A stretch of 48,093 bases of DNA, taken from DATJHM01 sp035493895 (lineage in GTDB: Bacteria > Chloroflexota > Ktedonobacteria > Ktedonobacterales > Ktedonobacteraceae). The notes under the pieces are model-generated. The model made no database searches, had not been told where the DNA came from, and saw nothing but the letters and a program-made list of their open reading frames with translations. Made by a program: the position numbers and the translations under genes. Of this stretch, positions 13,744 to 23,100 are shown piece by piece. The stretch covers positions 1-48,093 of the forward strand of contig DATJHM010000085.1 of NCBI GenBank assembly GCA_035493895.1, in the 5' to 3' direction. Within the stretch, counting starts at the first letter, position 1. Every line of letters begins with the position of its first letter.

Positions 13744-15270
13744 CTAGTCTCCCGCAGGAGCGTTCTCCAGGGCAAGTGATCCTTCGGCGCTGACACTGGT
13801 TGCGCCAGTACTGACCAGGAGGGCGTACTCAGGATAGGCTGACGCGCCATGCTCGTGCAGATCCAGACCCTCAAGTTCGCCCTCTTTCGAGACGCGCAGG
13901 ATCTTGATGCTTTTGAGTGCGTACATCATCAGAAGTGAGACGACCAGGGTGGCGACCACGGTTGCAACTGAGCCCAGCGCCTGCTTCCCAAGCTGTTCCA
14001 GACCGCCACCGTAGAAGAGACCTGTGACGACGCTGCTCGTATCTGCACCGGTCGGCGTCGGTAAACCAAATGCCCCCGTTGCGAACAGGCCGAGTGAAAG
14101 CGTGCCCCAGATACCTGCAAACATGTGGACAGGAACGGCTCCGATTGGATCGTCAATGCGCAGGTGCTCGAGCAGATCCAGACCAAAGACGACGACGACC
14201 GCTGCCACGATGCCGATGAAGAAGGCGCCAAATGGATCGACCCAGTAGCAGGGACAGGTGATGGCGACCAGTCCGCCTAAGAAGCCGTTGACCGCCAGGC
14301 CGAGATCCCACTTCTTTGTGCGAGCATAGGAGATAAAGAGTGCAGTCAGGCCAGCGGAACAGGCTGCCAGGGTCGTGTTGAAGGAGACGCGACCGATGCC
14401 AACGGCATCCAGAGCTGACAGGGTGCTACCAGGATTGAACCCATACCAGCCGAACCAGAGGATCAGACCACCAACTGCACCGATGATCAGGTCATGTGCA
14501 GGAGGGGGTCCACCACCATCGCGTTTGAAGACGCGTCCCAGGCGAGGTCCCAGTGCCAGCGCTCCCGCGAGGGAGATCACTCCACCGATGGTGTGTACTA
14601 CCGTCGAACCGGCGAAATCATGGAAGCCCAGTACGGCCAACCAGCCGTCCGGTCCCCAGGACCAGTGTCCGACGATCGGATAAATAAATCCAGTTACGCC
14701 AATACTATAGATGATATCGCCCCAGAAGCCGCAGCGTCCGACCATCGCGCCAGAGGTGATCGTCGAAGCTGTGTCGGCAAAGGCAAACTGGAAGACCCAG
14801 AAGGCCAGCAGTGGCACACCAGTTGTAAGATAGGTGGAGGGAAGTCCCAGTAAAAAGAAGCCCTGGGTTCCGATGATCGGTGTGCCGGGCTCGAACATGA
14901 ACGCAAAGCCCCATGCCCAGAATAAAATTCCACAAATACAGGTGTCTGTGATACCTTCAACCAGGATGTTTACTGACTCACGTGAGCGCGCAAAGCCTGC
15001 TTCCAGCATCACGAAGCCGACCTGCATACCAAAGACGAGGAAGGCTGCGATCAGCGTCCATGCGGTGTTGATGGCGTTGATGGTTGGCATATCAACCGTT
15101 GCGCCCGTTGCCGCATGCACCGCCGTAGGCAAAAATACCCACATTGCTACAAGCACCAGTGCCAGACCCATGAGTTTGCCGCCCATGTAGAAGGCGACGT
15201 TTTTGCGGAGCAGCGGATCGCGCATGTTCGTGCGCAGCCGCGTCCATGCCTGGGAAAGAAGATTTGTCAT
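13744..15270 (-). CDS. amt: ammonium transporter (Amt family), copy 1
   Basis: The start is placed at ATG 15270 (MTNLLSQAW), preceded by AAAGGAC; an upstream in-frame ATG at 15393 would add 41 residues but lacks support. This gives 508 residues with a signal-like first segment and about 11 transmembrane helices. Family marks are NTAWTLIAAFLVFGMQVGFVMLEAGF, DFAGSTVVH and PVHMFAGIWGTL (the two pore histidines), and FGWYGFNPGSTLS. It is a trimeric channel for ammonium/ammonia uptake at the membrane. The C-terminal tail is longer than usual (EGELEGLDLHEHG onward). No glnB/glnK gene is adjacent. A second Amt lies at 40709-42121. Confidence 0.93.
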   Translation of the reverse strand: MTNLLSQAWTRLRTNMRDPLLRKNVAFYMGGKLMGLALVLVAMWVFLPTAVHAATGATVDMPTINAINTAWTLIAAFLVFGMQVGFVMLEAGFARSRESVNILVEGITDTCICGILFWAWGFAFMFEPGTPIIGTQGFFLLGLPSTYLTTGVPLLAFWVFQFAFADTASTITSGAMVGRCGFWGDIIYSIGVTGFIYPIVGHWSWGPDGWLAVLGFHDFAGSTVVHTIGGVISLAGALALGPRLGRVFKRDGGGPPPAHDLIIGAVGGLILWFGWYGFNPGSTLSALDAVGIGRVSFNTTLAACSAGLTALFISYARTKKWDLGLAVNGFLGGLVAITCPCYWVDPFGAFFIGIVAAVVVVFGLDLLEHLRIDDPIGAVPVHMFAGIWGTLSLGLFATGAFGLPTPTGADTSSVVTGLFYGGGLEQLGKQALGSVATVVATLVVSLLMMYALKSIKILRVSKEGELEGLDLHEHGASAYPEYALLVSTGATSVSAEGSLALENAPAGD

Positions 15271-16063
15271 CAAAACAATAAGTCCTTTCAGCCGAACAGT
15301 GTTCCGAGAGAAGAATCTCTCATACGGTGAATGGGGAGCGATGAATAACTCGGCGATGAGGCTGCGGATATATGTGAAAATGTTACTTTTCACGCTGCGA
15401 ATGTGGAGGAATCTTCATTGATGCTCTTCGCTTGTTCTTCTGTTAAGCACAGTATAGAAGGAGATAAGGGTGATTAATAGGGACAACCTGTCAAAAGTTG
15501 CGGCACTTTAATTGTATAAAACATACAAATTGCCCGATTCTCTTGAGGAAATATTGAGATATATTTGCATTTTATTGAGCGCATATTTAGGGTTTAACGT
15601 GATTTTTTATGAAATTCATAAGCATCTCCCAAAACATATGTATAAATTGCACAAAGCAAGCGCGGCTTTTGTTATGCAACTCTACTATACGCTCGCGCAA
15701 CTCTTGTCTCTTCTGCCCTCTCTGGACACGCCTTACAAAGATTTAAGCGCGGAGCCTTTCTGGATAACATGCATTTAACACAGATGTGCTAGTATCAAAA
15801 TTGGTAGGTAAAGAATGTGCACTGAGCCGTTCAAAAACGCCCGGGGATGCGAAGTGGCAAAACTTCGACTTTTGACGGGTGGGCCTATCGTCTGTATTTC
15901 TCCCGTGCAGAGAAAAATATCCTCTGACGGGTTTCTATAAACAAACGCCTTACATTCAAAAAAAGAGGAATGTAGGGCGTTCCTCGTGATATACTGCAAG
16001 CGGGGACGCGCAAACAAAGCGTTCTGTCAGGTTTTTACTGATCTTTTAGAAGGAGTTTTACTT
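15271..16063. other. intergenic region between divergent genes
   Basis: About 790 bp. It must hold the promoter of the minus-strand ammonium transporter and that of the oxidoreductase at 16064. A TTG-started ORF at 15512-15778 has no ribosome site or recognisable domain and is not called. At 15944-15981 a strong hairpin AACGCCTTACATTC/GAATGTAGGGCGTT (one T-G pair) lies about 80 bp before the oxidoreductase start. Confidence 0.5.
15944..15981 (+). promoter_or_regulatory. hairpin upstream of the LLM oxidoreductase gene
   Basis: A 14-bp inverted repeat with a 10-nt A-rich loop and one wobble pair. It is followed by TCCTCGTGATATACTGC, where TATACT could be a -10 box, so the element is either a terminator of something upstream or a regulatory site. 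Confidence 0.45.
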
Positions 16064-17017
16064 GTGGCTATGAAATTTGGTGTAATGGTTCCTCAGGGAT
16101 GGCGCATGGATCTGTCAGACATTCCCGATCCCGTTGAGGCGTATGAGGCGATGACGAGTGTCGCTCAGGAGGCTGAAGCTCTTGGCTTTGACTCTATCTG
16201 GCTCTTTGATCATTTTCATACCATTCCCGTTCCTTCTCAAGAAGTGACTTTTGAATGCTGGACGAGTACTGCTGCTCTGGCGCGTGACACCAAACGCGTG
16301 CGTATCGGGCAGATGGTTACGTGCAATAGCTATCGCAATCCTGCGCTCCTGGCAAAAATGGCGAGTACGGTCGATGTGCTCAGTCATGGTCGCCTCGATT
16401 TTGGCATTGGTGCTGGTTGGTATGAGCATGAATATCTTGCCTACGGATATGATAACTACTTCGATGCTCCTACCCGCCTGCGTATGCTGCGCGATGCGGT
16501 CAAGGTGATCCTGGCAATGTGGACCCAGGAGGAGGCCGTTCATGAGGGCAAATATTACCAGGTGCGCGGTGCGATCAACCAGCCAAAGGGTGTCCAGAAA
16601 CCTCATATCCCCCTGCTGATCGGTGGCGGCGGCGAAAAAGTGACGCTCAAGCTGGTTGCTCAGTATGGCGATGCCTGTAATGTTGGCGGGGATATCGATA
16701 CAATTAAACATAAGTTTGCAGTAATTAAAGAACACTGCGAGAATGTTGGCCGCGATTACAACGAAATTCATCGCACCTCTTCCACTTTTTGTGTGATTGG
16801 TGACAATAGAGAGGCTGCGCTGGCCTCTTTGAAGCCCTACGAACGCCAACTGCTCGAACGGCAGGCCGCCGGTGCGACCGTTGGTACGCTGGACGAAGTT
16901 CGCCAACGTATCACGCAATTGGAAGAAGCTGGCGTCCAGGAATTGATCGTCACACTCCCCAGTGTGACGAAATTGGAGACCTTGCGCACCTTCGCTCGCG
17001 AGTTCATCCAGAAATAA
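16064..17017 (+). CDS. LLM class flavin-dependent oxidoreductase (F420-dependent type)
   Basis: GTG 16064 is chosen because AGGAG lies eight bases upstream; ATG 16070 is the alternative. The 317-residue protein has the bacterial luciferase-like barrel: MKFGVMVPQGW start, AEALGFDSIWLFDHF, the cis-peptide region (TSTAALARDTKRVRIGQMV), MASTVDVLSHGRLDFGIGAGW, then PHIPLLIGGGGEKVTLKLVAQYGDACN. This pattern fits F420-dependent members (TIGR03560-like family) more than FMN monooxygenases. The substrate is unknown. A perfect 19-bp terminator follows, so it is monocistronic. Confidence 0.88.
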   Translation: MAMKFGVMVPQGWRMDLSDIPDPVEAYEAMTSVAQEAEALGFDSIWLFDHFHTIPVPSQEVTFECWTSTAALARDTKRVRIGQMVTCNSYRNPALLAKMASTVDVLSHGRLDFGIGAGWYEHEYLAYGYDNYFDAPTRLRMLRDAVKVILAMWTQEEAVHEGKYYQVRGAINQPKGVQKPHIPLLIGGGGEKVTLKLVAQYGDACNVGGDIDTIKHKFAVIKEHCENVGRDYNEIHRTSSTFCVIGDNREAALASLKPYERQLLERQAAGATVGTLDEVRQRITQLEEAGVQELIVTLPSVTKLETLRTFAREFIQK

Positions 17018-17048
17018 CCCGTCAGAAAAAAATCCTTACAGTCCATCT

Positions 17049-17098
17049 AAAAGAGGGGAACTTCTTCAAAAGAAAAGAAGAAGTTCCCCTCTTTTACG
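17049..17098 (+). terminator. rho-independent terminator
   Basis: A 19-bp perfect stem: AAAAGAGGGGAACTTCTTC (17049-17067) with its complement at 17077-17095, ending in CTTTTA. It ends the oxidoreductase transcript. Confidence 0.9.
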
Positions 17099-17154
17099 GC
17101 ATTTCTTATAGCCTGAATAACTACTAGCAGGAACTCTCCAGGCGCTCGTACTAC

Positions 17155-17400
17155 TCTGTCAAACGCCATTGCGTCCCCTTAACCGCGCTCACCCAGCCCA
17201 GTAGGGACGTGGTGGAGCCGCAGCGGAACTGCGTCCCCGTCCCCCACCGGCCATCTCGCCCTCACACGTGCGTCTCGAGTGCGTTTTCAGAAAAGACGCC
17301 ATGAGGTTTGACTGAGCAGTAGGGACGCCATGGAGGCACGGAATGGCGTCCGGGAACTCGCACGATTCCGCTTGTTCTTCAGACGATCGCGGCAACAGAC
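17155..17400. repeat. divergent members of the REP-like family
   Basis: Two related elements occur. At about 17200-17252, GTAGGGACGTGG.. ends in ..GCGTCCCCGTCCCCCACC, the same head and tail as the other REPs, with inner GCAGCGGAACTGC. At 17323-17351, GGACGCCAT pairs with ATGGCGTCC after a GTAGGGA head. The 560-bp gap 17018-17581 holds no gene besides these and the terminator. Confidence 0.6.
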
Positions 17401-17581
17401 AAGCTTGAAAAAAAGGGTACCAACGGTATCTTCTGATTTCGTTACGCGATGGTCATGCGGAGTGATGTGCCTGCGGCGCATGACGTTTCGCTAGATACAG
17501 AACCAGATATTGCATTAGCCCTATCTTTTCTTCATCCCTGAATATTGTATTAAATTTCACTATTTAAAGGAAAGCAGCATT

Positions 17582-18178
17582 ATGAACCAGAAAGACCAAT
17601 CCCCATTAGGCGATCAAGCTGGCTTCTTATGGACCTGGTGGAAGGGCGATCCATTGCCCCTGTTACCTTCTCTACCCGACTTTACTGTCGAAGAGGCCAC
17701 GAACATCCCAACTCTCGCAACCCTGATGGAGTGTGCACCCGCGGAAGTCACAAAGCTGCTGCAAAAAGGGCATCGCCCCTACCTCGCTTATCTGGGAACC
17801 GCCCCCGTCGCTGTTGGCTGGTCGGCTAGCGGTGAGGCCGAATTTGGAGGCGGACGCGTCTCCTTTCACGTCCCCCCACGAAACCGCTACCTCTACTATT
17901 TCATCACACTGCCAGCGTGGCGTGGTCGAGGCATGTATCCGCGTTTGCTGCAATACATCCTCGCCCACGAGAGCGCCGCAAACGAGCGCTTCTGGATCAT
18001 CCACCAGCGCGAAAATACCGCCTCTCAGCGCGGAATTGCCAGAGCCGGCTTCCGTATTGCCAGCAAAGTCTATTTTTTACATACCGGCAAGCTTGCTTTC
18101 CTTCCCCCTCCCGAAGAGATCGAGCGCGCCCGTGCGGCCTCTGTGCTTTTTGGCCTGCCTCTGTTTGAGAGTGACTAA
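17582..18178 (+). CDS. GNAT family N-acetyltransferase
   Basis: A 198-residue protein, ATG after AAAGGAAAGCAG. Residues 45-165 fit a GNAT fold: a VAVGWSASGEAEFGGG strand pair, then FITLPAWRGRGMYPRLLQYIL, which contains the acetyl-CoA pyrophosphate loop (RGRGMY), and IHQRENTASQRGIARAGF, the usual helix after strand 5. It transfers an acetyl group from acetyl-CoA to an amine of unknown identity. The stop is 138 bp before the MerR-type gene, which has its own promoter-like sequence. Confidence 0.85.
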   Translation: MNQKDQSPLGDQAGFLWTWWKGDPLPLLPSLPDFTVEEATNIPTLATLMECAPAEVTKLLQKGHRPYLAYLGTAPVAVGWSASGEAEFGGGRVSFHVPPRNRYLYYFITLPAWRGRGMYPRLLQYILAHESAANERFWIIHQRENTASQRGIARAGFRIASKVYFLHTGKLAFLPPPEEIERARAASVLFGLPLFESD

Positions 18179-18197
18179 AAATTGGTCAGAATCACTC

Positions 18198-18229
18198 TTG
18201 ACTTTTACCTTACCTGAACGTTGTATGCT
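18198..18229 (+). promoter_or_regulatory. MerR-type promoter with long spacer
   Basis: TTGACT (18198-18203) and TATGCT (18224-18229) are 20 bp apart; a normal spacer is 17. Promoters with 19-20 bp spacers are the type that MerR-family activators twist into shape. The next gene downstream is a MerR regulator, so autoregulation is plausible. Confidence 0.5.
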
Positions 18230-18316
18230 CTTATTAACAGACACTGTGGAGTTATCTCTCTACTCACGAAATATCTCCACCATCCATACTTATAGGAAGG
18301 GATAAGCTGAGACGAG

Positions 18317-19147
18317 ATGCTAAAGATTCGCGATTTTGCCCGCCTCGCCGATATCTCCATGGTCACGCTTCGCCATTATGACGAGATCGGGCTTTTTAAG
18401 CCGAGCCGTGTCGATCCCGAGACCGGATATCGCTTCTATACGCTGGATCAATTGCCTCAATTGCATCGTATTCTCGCGCTCAAAGATCTCGGCCTCGGGC
18501 TGGCGCAAATCGTCCAAATCCTCGTTGAGGGACTCTCCCCCGAAGCGCTCCAGGGCATGCTACGCCTGAAACAGGCCGAACTCCAGCAGCGTATCCAGAC
18601 GGAACAGGAGCAGTTCTCCCGCGTTGCTGCCCGTCTGCAATATCTGGAGCAGGGAGGGTGCATGCCACCATACGAGGTTGTGCTCAAAACGATCAGGCCC
18701 ACCACCGCAGTTTCTTTGTGTCTCACCGAAGCCGATTTCGCCCACAAATGGCAGCATGCAAATGCGCTCCTCGCTCTCCTGAAGCAGCATGGCATCACTT
18801 CCAGCGACCATCTCCACTTCCTCTACCAGGAAAGCGACGATGGCAACTTACAGAACGAACTCCAGATTGCTGTGCCCGTCGAGCCCGAGGACGCCATCTC
18901 TCTGGTCGAGAAGTGCGGGGGCCGTGTCGCTCTCTGCGAATTGCCCGCCGTTGCCAGGATGGCGAGCACTCTGCATCGTGGAAATCCCTACACGATCTTC
19001 GAAGCTCTGCAAGTCCTTGGCACCTGGATCGAGACAAATCATTATTCTATCCTTGACGGACCTCGCCGGGTTGTTTGCCTGCGCAAGGATGGCGACATGA
19101 ACGATTATCTCTCCGAACTCCAGTTCCCAGTCGAGAAATTATTATAG
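18317..19147 (+). CDS. MerR family transcriptional regulator with GyrI-like effector domain
   Basis: A 276-residue protein. Residues 1-70 are the MerR winged helix (RDFARLADISMVTLRHYDEIGLF, then ETGYRFY and RILALKDLGLGL). A coiled coil (LKQAELQQRIQTEQEQ) follows at about 75-112. Residues 120-270 look like an AraC effector-binding/GyrI-like (BmrR-type) ligand domain. Proteins of this type respond to hydrophobic or cationic compounds and activate efflux or detoxification genes. No efflux pump is adjacent; the neighbours are an acetyltransferase and a TPR protein. A long-spacer promoter lies upstream. Confidence 0.9.
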   Translation: MLKIRDFARLADISMVTLRHYDEIGLFKPSRVDPETGYRFYTLDQLPQLHRILALKDLGLGLAQIVQILVEGLSPEALQGMLRLKQAELQQRIQTEQEQFSRVAARLQYLEQGGCMPPYEVVLKTIRPTTAVSLCLTEADFAHKWQHANALLALLKQHGITSSDHLHFLYQESDDGNLQNELQIAVPVEPEDAISLVEKCGGRVALCELPAVARMASTLHRGNPYTIFEALQVLGTWIETNHYSILDGPRRVVCLRKDGDMNDYLSELQFPVEKLL

Positions 19148-19222
19148 CTGCGATTAATAATCACAAGATTATAATAAAATACTTCATCCATCATTTTTTG
19201 TACCGTCTGAAAGGAAAAAGAG

Positions 19223-20113
19223 ATGCAATCACTACCCCTTACCCCTGAAACCATGCGTAAGCATTACACGACCGCGCTTGATGCCCTCTACGAGATTGCC
19301 GCAAGCTACTATATGCTTGGCAGATTACATGATGCCCAACACTTGCTTCACCTGTCTCTACAACTACTTGAATCGGAAGATGCGCAGCCGCAGCATCGCC
19401 TGAAACTCTTGCTGCTCTATGGAAAAGTCCTCATTGCCAGTCTGTTGCTGAGTCGTCAGGATGCCGATCTCCTGTTCTCGATCGTGCAGGATGCAAAGCA
19501 GACCGCCGATGCGCTTCAAGATCAGCAGGGCATTGCCGATGCCTTGAGTCTGCTGGGGCAGGCGCACTTATTTGCGACGATAGTTGCAAGCTTGAAGCGC
19601 GGCGAGTTCCCCGACAGTCCTCGTGATCAAGGAAAATACACTGAAGCCTTCGCCTATCAGCAGCAATCTCTCGAACTCCGCGAGGCACTACACGATACGC
19701 GCGGCATCAGCGAATCCCTCTTCTTCATCGGCAATGTCTATCAATTCTGGCAGCACTATGATCAGGCCCAGGAACATTTTGCGAAAGCCTACGCGCTCGC
19801 CGAGCAACATGGTCACTCCTACGAAAAAACCGAGCCCGCCCGTCACCTCGCCCTTTTTGCCCTGAACAGAGGCGACCTGGAGCAGGCGCTCACCTACGCC
19901 AGACAGGCGCTCACCTTCCGCGAAGCCGCCAGCTTTAAGCTCTTCCTGCCTCTCGATCACCTCTTGCTCAGAAGCGTCTATCAGGCGCAGGGCGATACAA
20001 CCAGTGCCCAATTTCACCTGCAACAGGCATCTGCTATCGCCGAAGAGATAGGACATTCGGAGATCGTGTCCTCGATACTGAAAGCTGAGAGTATGCAGGC
20101 ATCGCAGAAGTAA
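19223..20113 (+). CDS. TPR repeat protein
   Basis: A 296-residue protein with ATG after GAAAGGAAAAAGAG. It is almost wholly helical with TPR-like pairs: AASYYMLGRLHDAQHLLHLS, GKYTEAFAYQQQSLELREAL, YDQAQEHFAKAYALAEQHG, GDLEQALTYARQALTFREA and GDTTSAQFHLQQASAIAEE. There is no enzyme domain, signal or membrane segment, so it is probably a cytosolic adaptor. A TATAAT at 19170-19175 may be its own -10. It lies 76 bp after the MerR gene and converges on the TIR gene (15-bp gap). It may be a detached sensor part of a STAND regulator. Confidence 0.75.
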   Translation: MQSLPLTPETMRKHYTTALDALYEIAASYYMLGRLHDAQHLLHLSLQLLESEDAQPQHRLKLLLLYGKVLIASLLLSRQDADLLFSIVQDAKQTADALQDQQGIADALSLLGQAHLFATIVASLKRGEFPDSPRDQGKYTEAFAYQQQSLELREALHDTRGISESLFFIGNVYQFWQHYDQAQEHFAKAYALAEQHGHSYEKTEPARHLALFALNRGDLEQALTYARQALTFREAASFKLFLPLDHLLLRSVYQAQGDTTSAQFHLQQASAIAEEIGHSEIVSSILKAESMQASQK

Positions 20114-20127
20114 AAGAAGTACACCTC

Positions 20128-23100
20128 TCAACCTGGCAAGGGAGAACGACGATTTTTATATCTTTCTGAGAGAAAGCCATAGGCTACAAAGAGAGGTAGG
20201 CGGACGAAGAAGACTGCGATGACCAGCGCAATCCAGCTCAAGAGGTCAAATTTTTGCAAAAACCAGAATATAAAGCAAGCAATTGCTAGTAAGGTACAAA
20301 GAATGAAAGTAGTTAGATAGATATATCTATAGATTTTGTGACGACTTTCATACGTCTTGCGAATTTCTTTCGTGCTGGGGTGCTCAAGACCCAGCTGGCG
20401 CTCCCTGATTTGTAAAGCTCGCAGAAGTAATGGGTCAGCCTCGTCATATTTATTTGGGCCCTGGTAGAGCGTTGCCAGGCTGTATAATGTCGTAGCTACA
20501 TCCAGGTGATCAGGACCTAGCTGCTGTTCTCTAATCTGTAAGGCACGTTGATAGAACTGTTTTGCTTTTGCCAATTTGAGTCGTGCCTCGTAAAGGAGAG
20601 CCAATCCGATGCATGAAGTGGCTACATCCAGGTGATCGGGACCTAACTGCTGTTCTCTAATCTGTAACGCTTGCTGGAATAACGGCTCAGCTTCTGCATA
20701 CTTGTTTTGCTGATAGTAGAGGTTCGCTAAATTATGTAACACGCTAGCCACCTCAAAATGATCAGGACCAAACCGCTGTTCTCTGATCTGTAAAGCTCGC
20801 TGGAGAATTGGTTCAGCCTGAGTATACTTCTTCTGTGTTTTGTAAAGGTTCGCTAAGTCGATCAGGGCACCAGCGACATCAAGATGATCAGGACCAAACC
20901 ACTGCTCTCTGATCTGTAAGGCTTGCAGGAATAACGGCTCGGCCTGCGTGTACTTCTGTTGGGCTTTGTAGAGGTTCGCTATGTCAATCAGGGCACCGGC
21001 TACGTACGGATGTTTGAGACCAAACTGCTGCTCTCTGATCTGCAAAGAGCGCTGGACCACTGACTCAGCCTCTGCATACTTGCCTTGCATACGATACACG
21101 TCCCCCAGGTTGCTTAACGTGGTCGCTATATTCGGGTGCTCGGAACCCAGTTGCTGCTCTCCGATCTGCAAGGCACGCAGGAACAGTGGTTCCGCTTCGC
21201 TATACTTGTCCTGTTGGTAATAGAGGTCTGCCAGGGAAAGCAATGTTGCAATCACGTAAGTAGGCTCGTCATCCGGCCGTTGTTCACAGATTTGTAAGGC
21301 ACGCAGGAGCAATGGCTCCGCTTCGCTATATTTGTCCTGCCGGATGTAGAGTTGAGCCAGATTGCTTAACGTGATCGCTATATTCGGGTGATCGGAACCC
21401 AATTGCTGCTCTCCGATCTGCAAGGCACGCAGGAACAGTGGCTCCGCTTCGCTATACTTGTGCTGACGGATATACATAAGTCCCAGGTTGCCTAACAATA
21501 AGACGAAATCTTGATGCCCAAACTTCTCCATGTGGTCCAAATTCTGCCCAGCACGCAGGAACAACGGCTCGGCCTCGGTATCCTTCTCTTGCTGAAGGTA
21601 GATGAGTCCCAGATTACTCAACAACACAGTTTCCAGAGAGCGATCGGAATCCAGTTGACCTTCTATTATCTGTAAGGCTTGCACGAACAATGGCTCGGCC
21701 TGGACATACTTCCCTTGCTGAAAGTAGATAAGTCCCAGATTACTCAATGTCATGCCTTCCAGGAAGTGATCGGAACCCGATTGGTTTTCTATTACCTGTA
21801 AGGCTTGTAGGAGCAATGGCTCAGCCTGGGCATACTTCCCCTGCCGGAGGGAGAGTACTGCTAAGCCGTTGAATAACAGGACCAGCTCAAAAGGATCGGG
21901 AGCTAACTGTTGTTCTATAATTTGCCTGGCACGCAGGAGCAATGGTTCCGCTTCCCCATAGCGGGCGCGGCCGTTGAGGTAGGCAGCGGCTCTCCTGAGG
22001 CAGCGGCCCAGTTCCAGGCTTTCGGTTTCATCTGAGAAGTTCGCTGCGACAAGTACGTGGGAGAGAAGTCGTTCACACTGGGGCCATACGTTGCTGGTCA
22101 CCTCAGGAAATATGGCTTCGAGAGCCTGGATTACCCGCTCGTGCCACTGCGCCCGTTCTGAGGAAGCCATTGTATCCTGAATAATGGCCTGCACCAGACG
22201 ATGAATAGAGAGTGTTTTTGCCTCTCTGTCCCGACGGATAAGCGAGTATGTGCCTAATGTCGCCATGGCATCATCTAAAGCCATGTCATCCTCTGCTGCT
22301 GCTGCAAGCGATGAACCAGGGTGGCTAAGTCCCTGAGAGACAAGTTCAACGGGAATAGCGTCGGAGTTCAGGAACGCACACAAGCGCAGCAGATCCGCCG
22401 CAATGGGACTGTGTTGTTCAACCTTCTCGAACGAGAGGGACCATGTGGTCGCGATGGGTTCTGGATGATCCGCAACCAATCCTCCACGCCGTTGCAAGAG
22501 CAGTGTTCGACGCGTGCGATACCGCTGCTGATAATCCTGCAAGCTGCATTGCGTTTCTTCGATGAAGGCTCCGGCCTGGTCAAGCGCCAGCGGTAATCCT
22601 CCCAACTCTTCGCAGATCTCTCCTGCAATGGCCGCATCAGTGGCAAGAGCGTCTGCCAGCGTAGCATCAGGCGTAACAAGTAATGCACGGCGCAGCAGGA
22701 ATAATGCTCCAATGTCTTGTGGCATAGTCGCAACTTCGATGCGGGATGCAAGTCTCCCCATTGCCTGCGCACGGGTTGTGAGCAGAATACGACCACCAAA
22801 CACAGGGGGCACGAACTCATTCACTATCGTCGGGTCATCGGCGTTATCGAGGATCAGAAGCCATTCAGTATGAGTGCTGAGCCAGCGCACCACGGCATTG
22901 ACCACAATGGTCTGGTCCTGTTCATCCTTCTCTGGCAAGTTCAGCAATTCGGCAATGGTAATATATCCTGAGACGAGTGACTCACGCGTATCCGCTATTG
23001 TCCAGAGCACGACTTGATAGTCCTGACGGTGCTGGTACGCATATTCGATGGCGATTTGCGTCTTGCCAACGCCACCGAGGCCACTGATTGCCTGGGGTTG

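Noticed and set aside
15512..15778. 88-codon plus-strand ORF in the gap before the LLM oxidoreductase gene
   Set aside because: It starts with TTG, has no ribosome site, no recognisable domain and lies in AT-rich spacer.
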